A stretch of 64,000 nt of DNA from Chloroflexota bacterium (GTDB lineage: Bacteria; Chloroflexota; Dormibacteria; Dormibacterales; Dormibacteraceae): positions 36,037-100,036 of the forward strand of contig VBFH01000032.1 of the NCBI GenBank assembly GCA_005883575.1, read 5' to 3'. Numbering within the stretch: position 1 is the first letter of the stretch; the number at the start of each line of letters is the position of its first letter. The notes under the pieces were generated by a model. The model saw only the letters and a program-made list of their open reading frames with translations. It had not been told where the DNA came from and ran no database searches. The position numbers and the translations under genes are program-made. Of this stretch, positions 55,869 to 63,919 are shown piece after piece.

Positions 55869-56345
55869 ATGACGGGTCCGCATGAACGGCTGCGCGAGCT
55901 CGGCATCACGCTGCCGGCGCCGCCGCCCCCCGCGGCCAGCTACGTGCAGACAAGACAGGTGCCGATCGGCGATGGCCGAGCGCTGCTGTACATCGCCGGC
56001 CAGGTTTCGGCCGACGGCGACAAGCTTCTGACGGGACGATGTCCGGATGAGGTCTCGGTCGAAGAAGCGACCCAGCGGGCGCGCATGTGCGCATTGCGCG
56101 TGCTGGCGCAGATTGAATCGGCTGTCGGCCTCGATCGTGTGGAGGAGCTCACGCAGGTAATCGGGTTCGTCCTGTCGACGGACGACTTCGGCGAGCAGCC
56201 CAAGGTCTTGAACGGCGCCTCTGACCTCCTGGTCGAGGTCCTCGGCGCCGCAGGCAAGCACACGCGTGCCGCGCTCGGCGCCAACGCGCTGCCATTTTCC
56301 GTGACGATCGAGATCGCGGCGGTCGCGGTTGTCCGCTCCGGCTGA
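55869..56345 (+). CDS. RidA family protein
   Basis: 158 residues with the YjgF/RidA fold: LYIAGQVSADGDKLLTGRC, VEELTQVIGFVLSTDDF and the substrate-site Arg in HTRAALGANALPFSVTIEIA. RidA deaminates reactive enamine/imine intermediates from PLP enzymes. This is the longer subfamily with an N-terminal extension, whose activity is less certain. It overlaps the PAP2 gene by 17 bases. Confidence 0.87.
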   Translation: MTGPHERLRELGITLPAPPPPAASYVQTRQVPIGDGRALLYIAGQVSADGDKLLTGRCPDEVSVEEATQRARMCALRVLAQIESAVGLDRVEELTQVIGFVLSTDDFGEQPKVLNGASDLLVEVLGAAGKHTRAALGANALPFSVTIEIAAVAVVRSG

Positions 56346-57255
56346 AGCGCGCGCCCGGACGCGAAGGCCGGGCGCACTCCTAATCGGGAGCCTTCTCTAC
56401 CTCGTGGTCATCTTCGGCGTGATGCTGTGGCGCGGCATCTCGATCGAGCCCGAATGGGTGGTTCTCGCCCTTCTCGTCATCGCGATCGCGATGGGACGCG
56501 GCCTCGTCTTCATCGCCGACTGGGGGCCGTTCCTCCTCCTGTTCTTTGCCTATGAAGCCATGCGCGGATTTGCCTCGAAGACCGGCTTCGCACCGCACGA
56601 CCTGTCGGACCTCGAGCGCGCCGTTTTCGCCGGCACGCTTCCGACCGTGACCATGCAGCACGCCTTCTACCGGGTCGACTCGATCAGCCCGCAGGACGTG
56701 ATCGCGATGTTCTTCTACTTCATGCATTTCCCGCTTCCGATCCTGGTCGGCTTCGTATTCTGGCTGCGCAGCCGCGACCACTATCACCGCTTCATCGCCG
56801 CGCTGCTGCTCATGGCGTTTCTCGCCTTCGTCACGTATCTCTTCTGGCCGTCCGCGCCGCCTTGGTACCAGTTCAAGCTGGGCGTCGCCCCCGAAGGTGT
56901 CGCGGTGCACAAGATCCTCAACGAGACGGTGGACAAGATCTGGGGCAACAACTACATCGTGTCGCCGCTCTACACCCACCTGAACCCAAACCAGTTCGCG
57001 GCCTTTCCGTCCCTGCACGCTGCGTTCCCAGCGCTCGCCGCCGTTTACGCGTGGCGCCGATACAGGATGCTCGCGGTCGGGCTTGTCCTATGGACGCTCG
57101 CGGTGCTGGCATCCATTGTTTACCTCGGCGAGCACTACGCCGTCGACGCACTCGACGGATTTCTCTATGTCGCTGTGGCGACCGCGCTCGTGGAAGGGTT
57201 CACGCGCTGGCGCGCCCGACGACAGTCGGTTATGCCTGCCAGACCTTCCGCATGA
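56329..57255 (+). CDS. PAP2-superfamily membrane phosphatase/transferase
   Basis: 308 residues from TTG 56329, six helices. The PAP2 core is AFPSLHAAFPAL and YLGEHYAVDALDGFLY with the catalytic histidines, preceded by SAPPWYQF. The layout resembles inositol-phosphoceramide/phosphoinositol transferases (Aur1/Ipt1-like) more than small PgpB enzymes. It may act on a phospholipid head group or undecaprenyl-type phosphate. Start is uncertain. Confidence 0.83.
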   Translation: MSAPAEARARTRRPGALLIGSLLYLVVIFGVMLWRGISIEPEWVVLALLVIAIAMGRGLVFIADWGPFLLLFFAYEAMRGFASKTGFAPHDLSDLERAVFAGTLPTVTMQHAFYRVDSISPQDVIAMFFYFMHFPLPILVGFVFWLRSRDHYHRFIAALLLMAFLAFVTYLFWPSAPPWYQFKLGVAPEGVAVHKILNETVDKIWGNNYIVSPLYTHLNPNQFAAFPSLHAAFPALAAVYAWRRYRMLAVGLVLWTLAVLASIVYLGEHYAVDALDGFLYVAVATALVEGFTRWRARRQSVMPARPSA

Positions 57256-58504
57256 TGGTGCGCGCCAACTTGTCCGGATCGTGGTGCGAGGGCTTGCGAA
57301 CGTTGACCACGTCCGAGGCGATGAAGCGCACCTCGGTGTGCCGCGCCGCGTCGGTGGGTCTGAAGATCACCGGCGCCTGACCGCCGGTGGGCGGGTGCGC
57401 AGTGTTGGAGTTGACGAGCACGAAGTCGAAGAGGTTGGCGCCCACGTGCTCGCGGATCACCCGCAGGTAGTCCTGCACGCCGTATCCATCGGTCTCACCT
57501 GGCTGCGCGGCCAGGTTGCAGATGTACAGCTTGAGCGCCGCCGACGCCTTGATCGCCTCGACCATGCCCTCGACCAGAAGATTGGGGAGGATCGAGGTGT
57601 ACAGCGAGCCAGGCCCGACGATGATCAGCTCGGCGTTGAGGATCGCCTGCGCGGCCTCAGGGTTGACCTGCACGCCGTCGGGCTTGAGGAAGACATGGCT
57701 GATCGGCGAGTTTTGCTTGGGGATCTTCGACTCGCCCTCGACCGTGCTTCCGTTGATGGACGCGACGAGCGTCACGTCCCGCAACGTAGACGGCAGAATC
57801 GTGCCCTTGACCGCGAGCACCTTGCCCGACTCGCGCAATGCCTGCTCAAAGTTTCCGGTGACGTCGGCCATCGCCATGATGAAGAGGTTTCCGAACGCGT
57901 GGCCGTCGAGCGATCCCTCTTTGAAGCGATGGTCAAACAGTTGCTTCATCAGAGGCTCGGCGTCAGCGAGGGCGATGAGGCACTGGCGGAAATCTCCCGG
58001 TGGCAGGATTCGGTACTCGTCGCGAAGGCGGCCTGACGATCCGCCGTCGTCCGCGACGGTGACGATCGCCGACAGGTTGGACGTATACGTCTTCAGGCCG
58101 CGCAGCAGCGAGCTCAGACCGGTGCCGCCGCCGATCGCCACGATTCGCGGCCCGCGACCGCGCAGCCGAAACGCGTGGATCACCTCGACGACGCTCCCGG
58201 TGGAGTTGCCAGGCAGGAAGGGGCCGAGCACCGACTGCGTGAGCTTGAGGTAGCTGACGACCAGCAGTCCGACGCCGAAGATGCCGAAGATGATCGCGCG
58301 CGCCCAGTAGGGCAGGAACTGCAGTGTGATGTAGTAGAAGCTCGACGGCAGGTGGGCTGTCTGGTAGATCTCCTTCAGTGCATACGCGACACCGAGGACC
58401 AGGACGAGCTCGGACATCATGAGCAGAAGCAGCCAGCGTTTGATCTGAAGCCCGGGCGTGAGCCAGCGGAGCCAACTCGCAGTTGAACTAAGCCTTCTGG
58501 CCAT
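57230..58504 (-). CDS. yvcK: YvcK-type (gluconeogenesis factor/CofD-like) protein with N-terminal membrane anchor
   Basis: 424 residues. The nucleotide-binding loop is IVAIGGGTGLSSLLRGLK (GGGTG 125-129), followed by VTVADDGGSSGRLR, PPGDFRQCLIAL, FGNLFI and ELIIVGPGSLYTSILPNL, all YvcK marks. YvcK senses UDP-sugars and links cell-wall and central carbon metabolism. Unlike the 317-residue Bacillus protein, residues 1-115 contain two membrane helices (about 22-42 and 65-86). Confidence 0.9.
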   Translation of the reverse strand: MARRLSSTASWLRWLTPGLQIKRWLLLLMMSELVLVLGVAYALKEIYQTAHLPSSFYYITLQFLPYWARAIIFGIFGVGLLVVSYLKLTQSVLGPFLPGNSTGSVVEVIHAFRLRGRGPRIVAIGGGTGLSSLLRGLKTYTSNLSAIVTVADDGGSSGRLRDEYRILPPGDFRQCLIALADAEPLMKQLFDHRFKEGSLDGHAFGNLFIMAMADVTGNFEQALRESGKVLAVKGTILPSTLRDVTLVASINGSTVEGESKIPKQNSPISHVFLKPDGVQVNPEAAQAILNAELIIVGPGSLYTSILPNLLVEGMVEAIKASAALKLYICNLAAQPGETDGYGVQDYLRVIREHVGANLFDFVLVNSNTAHPPTGGQAPVIFRPTDAARHTEVRFIASDVVNVRKPSHHDPDKLARTIMRKVWQA

Positions 58505-58570
58505 CTACCCCGCCTGGATCAACGAGTGGAGGACGTGCAAAGTTACTCTGGTACTACGCTTCACTGAAGT

Positions 58571-58942
58571 ATGCGGACTTTGCGCGGGTTTCGTCGCCTG
58601 TTCCGTCTGGTTGCATTCGGCCTGGTCGCGGCCGCGATCGCGACTGAGCTCTCGAAGCCTGAGTCCGAGCGCACGTGGCACGGCAGGGTTGTTGGTGTCG
58701 TGCCATATGACTTCCGGCCGCCGTCGTGGCAGCGCATCCGCGATGCGTACTGGAACCCCGAGTCTGATCAACTTTTCAGCGACCGGGTTTTCGGTGTGGG
58801 TTGGGCGGTAAATCTCTATAAGGCGAAAACGCTCATGGAGGACGTTTTCGGAAAGTTGATGGGGACACGCGAATCCCTGTCGATCCGTATGGGCACGCGA
58901 GGTTCGGAGCACAAGCCGGACGTCGCCACCATCCCCGAATAG
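58571..58942 (+). CDS. DUF5808-like small protein with N-terminal helix
   Basis: 123 residues. A basic N-terminus and a short hydrophobic segment (LFRLVAFGLVAAAIATEL) precede DFRPPSWQRIRDAYWNPESD and LFSDRVFGVGWAVNLYKAKT, similar to the W-N-P-x-D-x-R-L/GVGW-N pattern of DUF5808. Function unknown. Just upstream of tRNA-Gln. Confidence 0.65.
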   Translation: MRTLRGFRRLFRLVAFGLVAAAIATELSKPESERTWHGRVVGVVPYDFRPPSWQRIRDAYWNPESDQLFSDRVFGVGWAVNLYKAKTLMEDVFGKLMGTRESLSIRMGTRGSEHKPDVATIPE

Positions 58943-59002
58943 CCTGGCCCTGCGCCGGCCCATCCTTAAAATGGTTCGCCCGGCCCCGCTTGTAAGCCGA
59001 TT

Positions 59003-59077
59003 TGGGGAGTGGCGCAACGGTAGCGCAGCTGACTCTGGATCAGAAGGTTGAAGGTTCGAATCCTTCCTCCCCAGCCA
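59003..59077 (+). tRNA. tRNA-Gln(CTG)
   Basis: Acceptor TGGGGAG/CTCCCCA, D arm GGCGCAACGGTAGCGC, anticodon loop CTCTGGA (CTG), T loop GTTCGAA, discriminator G and encoded CCA. A TAAAAT box lies 31 bases upstream (58967-58972). Its 3' half recurs at 60281. It decodes CAG. Confidence 0.94.
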
Positions 59078-59389
59078 CCCCCAGCCACCCCAGCGAGCGG
59101 GAGTTCGACTTTCAGGATGGGGGCGACCGCGCAATGAGTTCGGCATCCTCTGGTCTTCTTTTCACGTGATCAGAGCGTGATGAGTTCCGCGTTTCCGACG
59201 AAAGAGCGTATTGGCTCATCGGTGGAACGCCAGACATGTGCTTGCTGCCGGCTTGGTGCGAGGTCGGCTACAGCTATGGCCCTGCGCGGCCATGGCTACA
59301 GCTATGGCCCTGCGCGGCCACAAATCGACCACAACTTCGTGATCTCGATTCGTCGCGGCCACTACACCTGGGCGTTGTAGGCAGAGGTA
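59078..59389. other. Non-coding stretch after tRNA-Gln with a 28-bp tandem duplication
   Basis: About 310 bases without a convincing gene. Short frames are open (for example ATG 59177 to 59380) but show no family features. It includes the tandem repeat listed separately and short CCAGCCACCC repeats next to the tRNA. It seems to be part of a decaying insert. Confidence 0.5.
59266..59321 (+). repeat. 28-bp tandem duplication
   Basis: Two adjacent copies beginning GGCTACAGCTATGGCCCTGC, differing only in the last base (59266-59293 and 59294-59321). Each contains the inverted repeat TGGCC/GGCCA. Confidence 0.9.
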
Positions 59390-59872
59390 TCAGTAGCCGA
59401 AGCGCATCGCGATCATCATGCTGAAGAGGACGAGAAACCCGCCCAGCTCGATCTTTCCGTAGCCCGCGAGCCTTTGATCCAGCGCGGCGATTAGCTCAGG
59501 CCCGCCAGCGGCGATCAGCTTGCCGACCACTGGGCTGAGGCGCACGCCCTCGAAGGCTGCGATTCCAACCGCCAGTACGATCGCTGCCATCCACGTCACG
59601 CCGTAAGGCGAGGTGAGCATGTTCAGCACGCCGCCGGTGAGGCCTCGGAGAATACCGAGAAGGATGGTTGCGCCGGCGACTGCTGCCACCAACCGGCCGT
59701 ACCTCGCTGCGAATGCCTCGATTATCCCGCGCCGGGTCTCGGGCGGGAACCTGCGGAACGCGGGGAACACAATTACGTGGGCGGTCATCGCGGAGCCAAA
59801 CCAGAAGATGCCGGCCAGTATGTGCAACCACTGCAGCACGATGAGAACCCAGAGCAAGCTCTTTCGCGGCAA
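59390..59872 (-). CDS. CopD/DUF2269-like four-helix membrane protein
   Basis: 160 residues, four hydrophobic helices (about 7-36, 58-80, 88-108, 140-156). The first has WLHILAGIFWFGSAMTAHVI, with the helix His and the FW-G pattern of CopD-like proteins. Metal or heme binding is possible but unproven. It lies between tRNA-Gln and the tRNA remnant and may have come with the insert. Confidence 0.65.
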   Translation of the reverse strand: MPRKSLLWVLIVLQWLHILAGIFWFGSAMTAHVIVFPAFRRFPPETRRGIIEAFAARYGRLVAAVAGATILLGILRGLTGGVLNMLTSPYGVTWMAAIVLAVGIAAFEGVRLSPVVGKLIAAGGPELIAALDQRLAGYGKIELGGFLVLFSMMIAMRFGY

Positions 59873-59978
59873 CTCTACAGCTCACCGCGAGCCAGATCAG
59901 ACTTGTGTCGCAAGTAGTGGTGTAAATCCGGGACCACCTTGACGAAGGTGGCCGCCGCCCTACGGTACTACCAGCGGC

Positions 59979-60125
59979 ATGTGGGTGTCGCCAGGTCGGA
60001 CTCGGGTCTTGGTCGAGCAGCTTGGCTTCGTCGACCCGAGCAGGCTCGGCGAATCCCACGGGCTGCTGGCGTTTGGCGAGCTTCGTGAGGTCGATCGCGC
60101 GCTGGCAGTAGTTCTGGGCGCATGA
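59979..60125 (+). pseudogene. MazF/PemK toxin C-terminal remnant
   Basis: A 48-codon frame: RVLVEQLGFVDPSRLGESHG then ELREVDRALAVVLGA. This matches the last third of MazF-type endoribonucleases (VEQL-x-x-VD-x-x-RLG ... VD-x-AL-x-x-xLGL). The RNA-cleaving N-terminal part is missing and a TGA precedes the frame, so it is a truncated relic. No antitoxin is visible beside it. Confidence 0.75.
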
Positions 60126-60280
60126 GGATCTGACCGAAACAGACGGAGCCGGGTCCGAAGCGATTGGCGCAGGTTTCGCGTCAAATTTGCGGCCTCGGAT
60201 CAGACGCCGTGCTGATACACAATTCACCTATCAGACGCGGTAGTCGAATTCGGCCTGGCTGTCGGCAGCAGCGCGGATCG

Positions 60281-60326
60281 CTCTGGATCAGAAGGTTGAA
60301 AGTTCGAATCCTTCCTCCCAAGCCAC
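60281..60326 (+). pseudogene. Duplicate of the tRNA-Gln 3' half
   Basis: CTCTGGATCAGAAGGTTGAA through CTTCCTCCC and AGCCAC repeats 59033-59078 with two substitutions. The 5' half upstream (60240-60280) is only weakly similar (AGCGC shared), so no functional tRNA can form. It is what is expected at the far end of an element that integrated into the tRNA gene. Confidence 0.8.
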
Positions 60327-60383
60327 AGGCCCAGCCACAGGCTCTCGAGGTGGCAATTGGAAGGACCGGCTAACCTCTGGCCA

Positions 60384-62699
60384 ATGCAAACACTGACGCC
60401 TGGCTCGATTCTCGGTCACGCGGTGCGGCGGCGCGAGGATCCGCGCCTTATCACGGGCGCTGGCCGTTACGTCGACGACATCCATCCGGCCCGCTGTCTG
60501 CACGCGGCTTTTGTCAGGTCGACGCTGGCCCACGCCACGATTCGCGCCGTGGATGTCGCTGCTGCGGCCGCGACGCCGGGCGTCGTGGCGGTGCTGACCG
60601 CGGCCGACCTGGGCCTTCCGGCCCGCGTCGGCTTTCAGATGGTGCCGGAAGTTTTCGCGAGGCCGCCGCTCGCTGTCGGGCGCGTCCGCTTTGTGGGCGA
60701 GCCGGTGGCGCTCGTGGTCGCGGAGAGCCCAGGGGCGGCGGTTGATGCCGCCCAGCTGGTCGGGCTCGATCTCGACCCGCTCCAGGTCGTGGTTGATGCA
60801 GAGGCCGCTCGGCACACCGGCTCGGAGCTGCTGTTTCCCACCCACGACTCCAACGTGGCCAATCACATCGCCCCCCGTGGCGACGGTGACGTCCTGGGGG
60901 GAGCCGAGGTGACGATTCGAGGCCGCTTCGTGAACCAGCGACTGGCGCCGGTACCGATGGAGCCGGAGGCGATTCTGGTCGCTCCTGAGGGAGGGCGGCT
61001 AATGGTCTGGGTGACCAGCCAGACTCCCTTCGGGCTCCGCGCTGAGCTGGCCTCGTCGCTGGGCATGGCCCCTGGTGAGATCCGCGTGGTCGTCGGCGAC
61101 ATGGGCGGCGGCTTCGGGGCGAAGGCCGGAGCCCGTCCCGAGCTGATCGTCGTCGCCGCGGCTGCGCGCAAGCTCGGGCGGCCGGTGAAATGGATCGAGA
61201 CCAGATCCGAGAACCTGATCGGGATGACGCACGGGCGTGGACAGGTGCAGGAGGTGGAGCTGGGGGCCACGCGAGACGGTCGCCTGGTCGGCCTGCGTGC
61301 CCGGGTTGTGGCCGACTTAGGGGCCTACCCCGGAATCGCGATGCTCCTGCCGTTCCTCACCGGGCAAATGGCGTCAGGCGTCTACGCGATCCCGGCGATC
61401 GACTACGAGGCGCACTGCGTTGTCACCAACACGACGCCTCTGGCGGCCTACCGCGGCGCGGGCCGGCCCGAGGCGGCCGCCATGGTGGAGCGCGCGATGG
61501 ACATGCTGGCCGTGGAGCTGGGCATCGACCCGGCCGACTTGAGACGCAGCAACCTGATCGCGCCGGATCGCTTCCCTTACACCACGGCCGGCGGAGCGAC
61601 CTACGACTCGGGCGAGTACGAGAGGGCACTCGACAAGCTGCTCGAGGTCTCCGCGTATCACGAGCTGCGCGCCGAGCAGGCTCGTCGCCGCGAGCGCGGC
61701 GACCGTCTGCAGCTCGGGATCGGCCTATCCGTCTACGTCGAGGTCACCGCAGTCGGGATCGGCCCGGAATGGGGAGCGGTGCGGATCGAGACCGACGGGA
61801 CCGCAACTGTACGCTGCGGCACCACTTCCTTCGGTCAGGGTCATGAGACCTCACTGGCCCAGATCGCGGCCGAGCAGCTCGGGCTCCCGCTCGACTCGGT
61901 GCTCGTCATCCATTCCGACACCGACGTCGTCGAGCGCGGCACAGGTACGGTGGGCTCGCGCTCGATGCAGCACGGCGGCTCGGCGGTGCACCAAGCCGCT
62001 CGGGAGGTGCGTCACAAGGCTCGTGACCTGGCTTCGCATCTGCTCGAGGCGAGCCCCGAGGACATCGTCTTTGTCAGCGGGACGGTAGGCGTGGCCGGCG
62101 TTCCGGAGCGCGCCCTCTCTTGGGCCGCACTGGCCGCGGCCGCGAGCGACCGTAAGCGCCTTCCTGACGGAATGGAGCCCGGCCTGGCTGCGGATGCCGA
62201 CTTCGCCGGCGACGGAAGCTACCCATTCGGAGCCCATTGCGCAGTGGTCGAAGTCGACGTGGAGACCGGCGATGCGCGTTTGGTCCGGTTCTTCGCTGTC
62301 GACGATTGCGGCCGCATCATCAACCCGCTGCTCGCCGAAGGGCAGGTGCATGGCGGCATCGCACAAGGCATCGGGCAGGCAATGCTCGAGGAAGTCGTGT
62401 TTGACGACCAGGGCATCCCACGTACTGCATCGCTGGTCGACTACCTGATCCCGACCATCGGCGAAGTCCCCCAGGTGGTGACTGCCACGACGGAGACCCT
62501 CAGCCCGAACAACCCGTTGGGCGCGAAGGGGATCGGCGAGTCCGGCACCATCGGTTCGACCCCGGCGATCCAGAACGCTGTGGTCGACGCCTTGTCGCAC
62601 CGCGGCGTCCGCCATATCGACATGCCTCTCACGCCGGAGCGTGTGTGGGCCGGCCTCGCCGCGGTGGACAACGTGAACCAGGACCTGCCGACGCCCTGA
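60384..62699 (+). CDS. Xanthine dehydrogenase/CoxL-type molybdopterin-binding subunit (form II)
   Basis: 771 residues from ATG 60384. Starts with RREDPRLITGAGRYVDDI, then the molybdopterin loops GGGFGAKAGARPE (241-253), the active-site loop AYRGAGR (355-361) that marks form II CoxL, FGQGHETSLAQIAAEQLG, and the catalytic-Glu block GAKGIGESGTIGSTPA near the C-terminus. True CO dehydrogenase (form I) has AYxCSFR, so CO oxidation is doubtful. The medium (FAD) and small (FeS) subunits are not adjacent. Confidence 0.9.
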   Translation: MQTLTPGSILGHAVRRREDPRLITGAGRYVDDIHPARCLHAAFVRSTLAHATIRAVDVAAAAATPGVVAVLTAADLGLPARVGFQMVPEVFARPPLAVGRVRFVGEPVALVVAESPGAAVDAAQLVGLDLDPLQVVVDAEAARHTGSELLFPTHDSNVANHIAPRGDGDVLGGAEVTIRGRFVNQRLAPVPMEPEAILVAPEGGRLMVWVTSQTPFGLRAELASSLGMAPGEIRVVVGDMGGGFGAKAGARPELIVVAAAARKLGRPVKWIETRSENLIGMTHGRGQVQEVELGATRDGRLVGLRARVVADLGAYPGIAMLLPFLTGQMASGVYAIPAIDYEAHCVVTNTTPLAAYRGAGRPEAAAMVERAMDMLAVELGIDPADLRRSNLIAPDRFPYTTAGGATYDSGEYERALDKLLEVSAYHELRAEQARRRERGDRLQLGIGLSVYVEVTAVGIGPEWGAVRIETDGTATVRCGTTSFGQGHETSLAQIAAEQLGLPLDSVLVIHSDTDVVERGTGTVGSRSMQHGGSAVHQAAREVRHKARDLASHLLEASPEDIVFVSGTVGVAGVPERALSWAALAAAASDRKRLPDGMEPGLAADADFAGDGSYPFGAHCAVVEVDVETGDARLVRFFAVDDCGRIINPLLAEGQVHGGIAQGIGQAMLEEVVFDDQGIPRTASLVDYLIPTIGEVPQVVTATTETLSPNNPLGAKGIGESGTIGSTPAIQNAVVDALSHRGVRHIDMPLTPERVWAGLAAVDNVNQDLPTP

Positions 62700-62711
62700 C
62701 GGGCTGCGACT

Positions 62712-63782
62712 TCAGCGCCCCGGCTTGACCCACACCCCGCGATCGTGTAGCAGCTTGATCTGAGCGTCGATCACCTTTGCCTTGTACTCCGCGTGTTTCA
62801 TGGGTTCCCGGTCCAGGTACAGGTTCTTTGGATAGATCGGCTGTTCATAAAGGAGCTGGTAAAGCTCTGTCCGCAGGTCCTTGAGCCAGTTGTCCCATTG
62901 GGCGCGAGCGCGGTGGTCTCGGAGTGCTTCGATGTCGATCACGCCCGACACGTAGGTGGAGCCCGCGCCGTACTCCTGCTTGCCCACGATCCTGCCCTTG
63001 TAATCGATCACGAACGAGCGGCCGCCGAAAGTGTCGATGGGTGTCGTCTCGTCGGGAAAGAGGTAGTAGGTGCCCATGTTGGGGGCGACCACGTACATGT
63101 TGTTATCGAGCGCGCGCGCTCGACTTTGGATCTCGAACATCTCATTTCCCGTGGCGGGATGTGGATAGGAGGCGCGGTAGACGACTTCGGCGCCGTTCAA
63201 CGCCAGCGCACGCGCGTTTTCCGGATAGGACCCCTCGTTGGCCATCATGATCCCCAGCCTGCCGATCTCGGTATCCACCACCGGCCAGAACGCATCCAGG
63301 TTGCGCCCGTACTTCTCGATCCACCAGTCGTAGATGTCATGCGGACAGACCGAGTGCTCGACTGGGAACAACGGCGAGACCTTGTAATGCTGGAGGATGA
63401 CCTCGCCACGCGGGTCGATGATGAAGCCGACGTTGAAGAAGCGGTCCTTCACATCCGGGTGACGGGCCTTGGCTTGCGCAATCACGAAGGCGTCGTACTG
63501 GCCCGCCAGCTTGCCCAGCGCCTCGGTCTCCTCGCCGGGGATATCGATTGCGCAGCTGCGCGCGAACTCGACGTGGTCGAGGTCGAGCACCTCGTCGTTG
63601 AACGCTTGCAGGCCACCCTCCGGGATCGCGATCAGGCGGACCGGCAGGTCAAGGCTCGACAGCCATGAGGCAGCCTTGAAAAGGTGAGCCAGGTGCTCGA
63701 GGTTGATCTTGATGTCCTCCCGCCGGCGGATGCCTCTGACGGTGGGTATGAGTCCGACCGCGGTGTAAGGGCTGATCATCAC
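62712..63782 (-). CDS. Nitrilase-superfamily protein lacking the catalytic cysteine
   Basis: 356 residues. The fold is amidase/nitrilase-like: Glu55 (IPEGGL), Lys134 (HYKVSP), and GRLGIMMANEGSYPENARAL. In active enzymes the last block reads I-C-x-D/E-x-x-x-PE; here the codons are atg atg gcc aac gag, putting Ala181 where the nucleophilic Cys belongs. The C-terminal 80 residues (WLKDLRTELYQLLYEQPIYP) are as in aliphatic amidases. It may bind, not cleave, an amide or nitrile, or act as a partner protein. It converges on the CoxL-like gene. Confidence 0.87.
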   Translation of the reverse strand: MMISPYTAVGLIPTVRGIRRREDIKINLEHLAHLFKAASWLSSLDLPVRLIAIPEGGLQAFNDEVLDLDHVEFARSCAIDIPGEETEALGKLAGQYDAFVIAQAKARHPDVKDRFFNVGFIIDPRGEVILQHYKVSPLFPVEHSVCPHDIYDWWIEKYGRNLDAFWPVVDTEIGRLGIMMANEGSYPENARALALNGAEVVYRASYPHPATGNEMFEIQSRARALDNNMYVVAPNMGTYYLFPDETTPIDTFGGRSFVIDYKGRIVGKQEYGAGSTYVSGVIDIEALRDHRARAQWDNWLKDLRTELYQLLYEQPIYPKNLYLDREPMKHAEYKAKVIDAQIKLLHDRGVWVKPGR

Positions 63783-63876
63783 GCTACCCCCTGTACTCGC
63801 AGCCGGCCATGTTGGCCGGCGGTCGTCGCACAGTATCGACTAGCGTCGCTTAGCTGTTCGCGTTGCCATCTGAGGC

Positions 63877-63909
63877 GGGGACGCCATGAAGGGGATTCAT
63901 GGCGTCCCC
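63877..63909. terminator. Perfect 14-bp hairpin near the right edge
   Basis: GGGGACGCCATGAA and TTCATGGCGTCCCC flank a 5-base loop. It lies 10 bases past the stop of the minus-strand FN3 gene and probably ends that transcript, although no T-run follows on that strand. Confidence 0.55.
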
Positions 63910-63919
63910 TGATCGCGCG

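Larger units (their letters stand above)
59873..60383. other. Gene-poor stretch around the toxin and tRNA remnants
   Basis: Apart from the MazF remnant (59979-60125) and the tRNA copy (60281-60326), no coding frame or structure is convincing here. 60126-60280 holds nothing recognisable. Confidence 0.5.

Noticed and set aside
59177..59380. 67-codon protein after tRNA-Gln
   Set aside because: It spans the 28-bp tandem duplication and has no domain or ribosome site.
60240..60326. Second functional tRNA-Gln
   Set aside because: Only the 3' half is conserved; the acceptor 5' strand and D arm cannot be formed.
60384..62699. Aerobic CO dehydrogenase large subunit (form I)
   Set aside because: Active-site loop is AYRGAGR, not AYxCSFR, and coxM/coxS are absent.
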